The notes below the pieces were generated by a model. That model did no database searches. It saw only the letters and a list, made by a program, of their open reading frames with translations, and was not told the origin of the DNA. Both the position numbers and the translations under genes were made by a program. Source: Ramlibacter sp. Leaf400 (GTDB lineage: Bacteria > Pseudomonadota > Gammaproteobacteria > Burkholderiales > Burkholderiaceae_C). Taken from it: 64,000 bases of DNA. The stretch's first letter is position 1, and each line of letters opens with the position of its first letter. This document shows positions 61,382-64,000 of the stretch, piece after piece. Location of the stretch: positions 123,600-187,599 of the forward strand of contig NZ_LMQL01000015.1 of the NCBI RefSeq assembly GCF_001424545.1. Reading direction: 5' to 3'.

Positions 61382-63169
61382 ATGGAAATCTCGAAGGCGG
61401 AGCTCAGCTCCGCGGCCGCGGCCACCGCCGGCGTTCCCAATTCCCGTCCCCCCGAACTGCGCGGCGCCGAGATCCTCGTCAAGGCGCTGCAGGCCGAAGG
61501 CGTCAAGTACGTCTGGGGCTATCCCGGCGGCGCGGTGCTGCACATCTACGACGCGTTCTACAAGCAGGACACCATCCAGCACGTGCTGGTGCGCCACGAG
61601 CAGGCGGCGGTGCATGCGGCCGACGGCTACGCCCGCGCCACCGGCGACGTCGGCGTGGCCCTGGTGACGTCGGGCCCCGGCGTCACCAACGCGGTGACCG
61701 GCATCGCCACCGCCTACATGGATTCGATCCCGATGGTGATCATCACCGGGCAGGTGCCCACGGCCGCGATCGGCCTGGACGCCTTCCAGGAGTGCGACAC
61801 CGTCGGCATCACCCGGCCCGTCGTCAAGCATAACTTCCTGGTGAAGGACGTGCGCAACGTGGCCGAGGTGATGAAGAAGGCCTTCCACATCGCCCGCAGC
61901 GGCCGCCCGGGCCCGGTGGTGGTGGACATCCCCAAGGACGTCTCCTTCAACAAGACGCCTTACGAGGGCTATCCCGACAAGGTCGAGATGCGCTCGTACA
62001 ACCCGGTGCGCAAGGGGCACGGCGGCCAGGTGCGCAAGGCGGTGCAGCTGCTGGCCTCGGCCAAGCGCCCCTACATCTACACCGGCGGCGGCGTCGTCCT
62101 GGGCAATGCCACCGAGGAACTGCGCACGCTGGCCAACCTGCTGGGCTACCCCTGCACCAACACGCTGATGGGCCTGGGGTCCATCTCCGGCACCGACCCC
62201 AAGTTCCTCGGCATGCTGGGCATGCACGGCACCATCGAAGCCAACAACGCGATGCAGAACTGCGACGTGCTGCTGGCCGTGGGCGCGCGCTTCGACGACC
62301 GCGTGATCGGCAACCCCAAGCACTTCGCCTCCAGCGACCGCAAGATCATCCACATCGACATCGACCCCTCGAGCATCTCCAAGCGGGTCAAGGTGGACGT
62401 GCCCATCGTGGGCGACGTCAAGGACGTCCTGGCCGACCTGATCGCCAACATCCGCGAGACGGGCGCCAAGCCCGACCCGCAGGCGCTGGCCGGCTGGTGG
62501 GAGACTATCGAGGGCTGGCGCAAGCGCGACTGCCTGCGCTACGACCGCGACAACCGGGACGTGATCAAGCCGCAGCACGTCATCGAGACGCTGTGGAACA
62601 TGACGAAGGACGTCGACACCTACATCACGTCGGACGTCGGCCAGCACCAGATGTGGGCCGCGCAGTTCTACAAGTTCCAGGAGCCGCGGCGCTGGATCAA
62701 CTCCGGCGGCCTGGGCACCATGGGCGTGGGCATCCCCTACGCCATGGGCATCAAGCTGGCCAAGCCGCAGAGCGAGGTGTACTGCATCACCGGCGAAGGC
62801 TCGGTGCAGATGTGCATCCAGGAGCTGTCGACCTGCCTGCAGTACAAGACCCCGATCAAGGTCATCTCGCTGAACAACCGCTACCTGGGCATGGTGCGGC
62901 AGTGGCAGCAGCTCGACTACGAGGGCCGCTACAGCCACAGCTACATGGACGCGCTGCCCGACTTCGTGAAGCTGGCCGAGGCCTATGGCCACGTGGGCAT
63001 GCTGATCGAGCGGCCGCAGGACGTGGAGCCGGCGCTGCGCGAGGCGCGCAAGCTCAAGGACCGCACGGTCTTCATGGACTTCCGCACCGACCCCACCGAG
63101 AACGTCTGGCCCATGGTCAAGGCGGGCGCGGGCATCACGGAGATGCTGCTGGGGTCCGAGGACCTCTAG
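61382..63169 (+). CDS. ilvB: Acetolactate synthase, catalytic subunit
   Basis: A 595-residue ThDP enzyme of branched-chain amino acid synthesis (pyruvate to acetolactate, or with 2-oxobutyrate). It has YVWGYPGGAVLHIYDAFYKQ, catalytic Glu73 in VRHEQAAVHAADGYARATG, FAD-binding centre, and the ThDP site TGEGSVQMCIQELSTCLQY with GEG instead of the common GDG. The ATG at 61382 follows AAAGG. The 250 bp upstream show no BCAA-codon-rich leader peptide. ilvN follows after 125 bp containing a hairpin repeat. Confidence 0.97.
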   Translation: MEISKAELSSAAAATAGVPNSRPPELRGAEILVKALQAEGVKYVWGYPGGAVLHIYDAFYKQDTIQHVLVRHEQAAVHAADGYARATGDVGVALVTSGPGVTNAVTGIATAYMDSIPMVIITGQVPTAAIGLDAFQECDTVGITRPVVKHNFLVKDVRNVAEVMKKAFHIARSGRPGPVVVDIPKDVSFNKTPYEGYPDKVEMRSYNPVRKGHGGQVRKAVQLLASAKRPYIYTGGGVVLGNATEELRTLANLLGYPCTNTLMGLGSISGTDPKFLGMLGMHGTIEANNAMQNCDVLLAVGARFDDRVIGNPKHFASSDRKIIHIDIDPSSISKRVKVDVPIVGDVKDVLADLIANIRETGAKPDPQALAGWWETIEGWRKRDCLRYDRDNRDVIKPQHVIETLWNMTKDVDTYITSDVGQHQMWAAQFYKFQEPRRWINSGGLGTMGVGIPYAMGIKLAKPQSEVYCITGEGSVQMCIQELSTCLQYKTPIKVISLNNRYLGMVRQWQQLDYEGRYSHSYMDALPDFVKLAEAYGHVGMLIERPQDVEPALREARKLKDRTVFMDFRTDPTENVWPMVKAGAGITEMLLGSEDL

Positions 63170-63181
63170 AGCCCCGATCGT

Positions 63182-63208
63182 CGTCATCCCGCCTGCGCGG
63201 GCATGACG
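63182..63208. repeat. REP-like intergenic hairpin between ilvB and ilvN
   Basis: CGTCATCCCGC (63182-63192), loop CTGC, GCGGGCATGACG (63197-63208) with one bulged C. It resembles the CGTCAT(T/C)CCCGC...GCGGG small palindromes scattered in proteobacterial intergenic regions. Position within the operon suggests mRNA processing or stabilisation. Confidence 0.65.
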
Positions 63209-63294
63209 GAACAAGAAGACGAATCTATTGGCTTGCCAAGCCCGCCGCTTACCGGCGACGGGGGAGGGCACCGAAAAGAGGAATCGAGAAAGAC

Positions 63295-64000
<706 letters not shown>

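Overview
The window is GC-rich (about 70%), densely coded bacterial chromosome. Gene content and style point to a betaproteobacterium of the order Burkholderiales, most likely Comamonadaceae (Ramlibacter/Variovorax-like). The pointers are the pstSCAB-phoU-phoBR block, ffs beside dnaX-ebfC-recR, the gloB/yafS/rnhA cluster, nadE-glnB, and an ECF sigma factor followed by DUF3619 and DUF3106 genes. The family assignment is inference from the proteins, not a database match. There is no prophage, insertion sequence, CRISPR array or tRNA that I can see.

Layout. 1-2000: minus-strand FAS1 lipoprotein, periplasmic ligand-binding protein and the start of an exopolyphosphatase. 2000-8818: divergent PhoB boxes, then the complete phosphate operon pstSCAB-phoU-phoB-phoR. 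8766-11806: MATE exporter and a GT39/ArnT-like membrane protein. 11850-14152: rpmE2, rho, a GGGGCTA repeat element and trxA. 14330-22628: a sensor kinase, a coupled operon (receiver, YaiO-like outer-membrane protein, HEAT protein, GT2 synthase) that looks like an exopolysaccharide synthase, a small lipoprotein and a REC-kinase-REC protein. 22642-29802: a 2386-residue soluble hybrid kinase with 14 HAMP-type units in an exact 276-bp period. 30122-33179: 4.5S RNA, dnaX with an A9 slippage run, ebfC, a second GGGGCTA element and recR. 33195-36361: MAPEG protein, orphan Tat-type NMT1 binding protein, MFS exporter. 36342-39883: mltD, gloB, yafS-like methyltransferase, rnhA. 40020-44507: RND efflux adaptor and pump. 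44840-47834: moeA, mobA, moaA. 47879-51631: an SDR/ALDH/metal-dependent hydrolase operon with a divergent TetR and two matching operators. 51690-54621: divergent membrane and soluble pyrophosphatases. 54638-61129: FemAB-like transferase, nadE-glnB, LOG protein, dgkA, RDD, DUF3106, DUF3619, ECF sigma factor. 61382-end: ilvB-ilvN-ilvC.

How the genes work together. Phosphate themes dominate the left end: PhoR/PhoB plus Pst uptake, with a likely PhoB-driven FAS1/binding protein/Ppx operon running the other way. The middle is signal transduction around a predicted polysaccharide synthase. The most notable signals are the double-sided Pho box, the poly-HAMP kinase with uniform DNA repeats, the dnaX slippery run, and two inverted GGGGCTA/TAGCCCC elements. 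One of these lies at the rho promoter and the other abuts the recR start codon.
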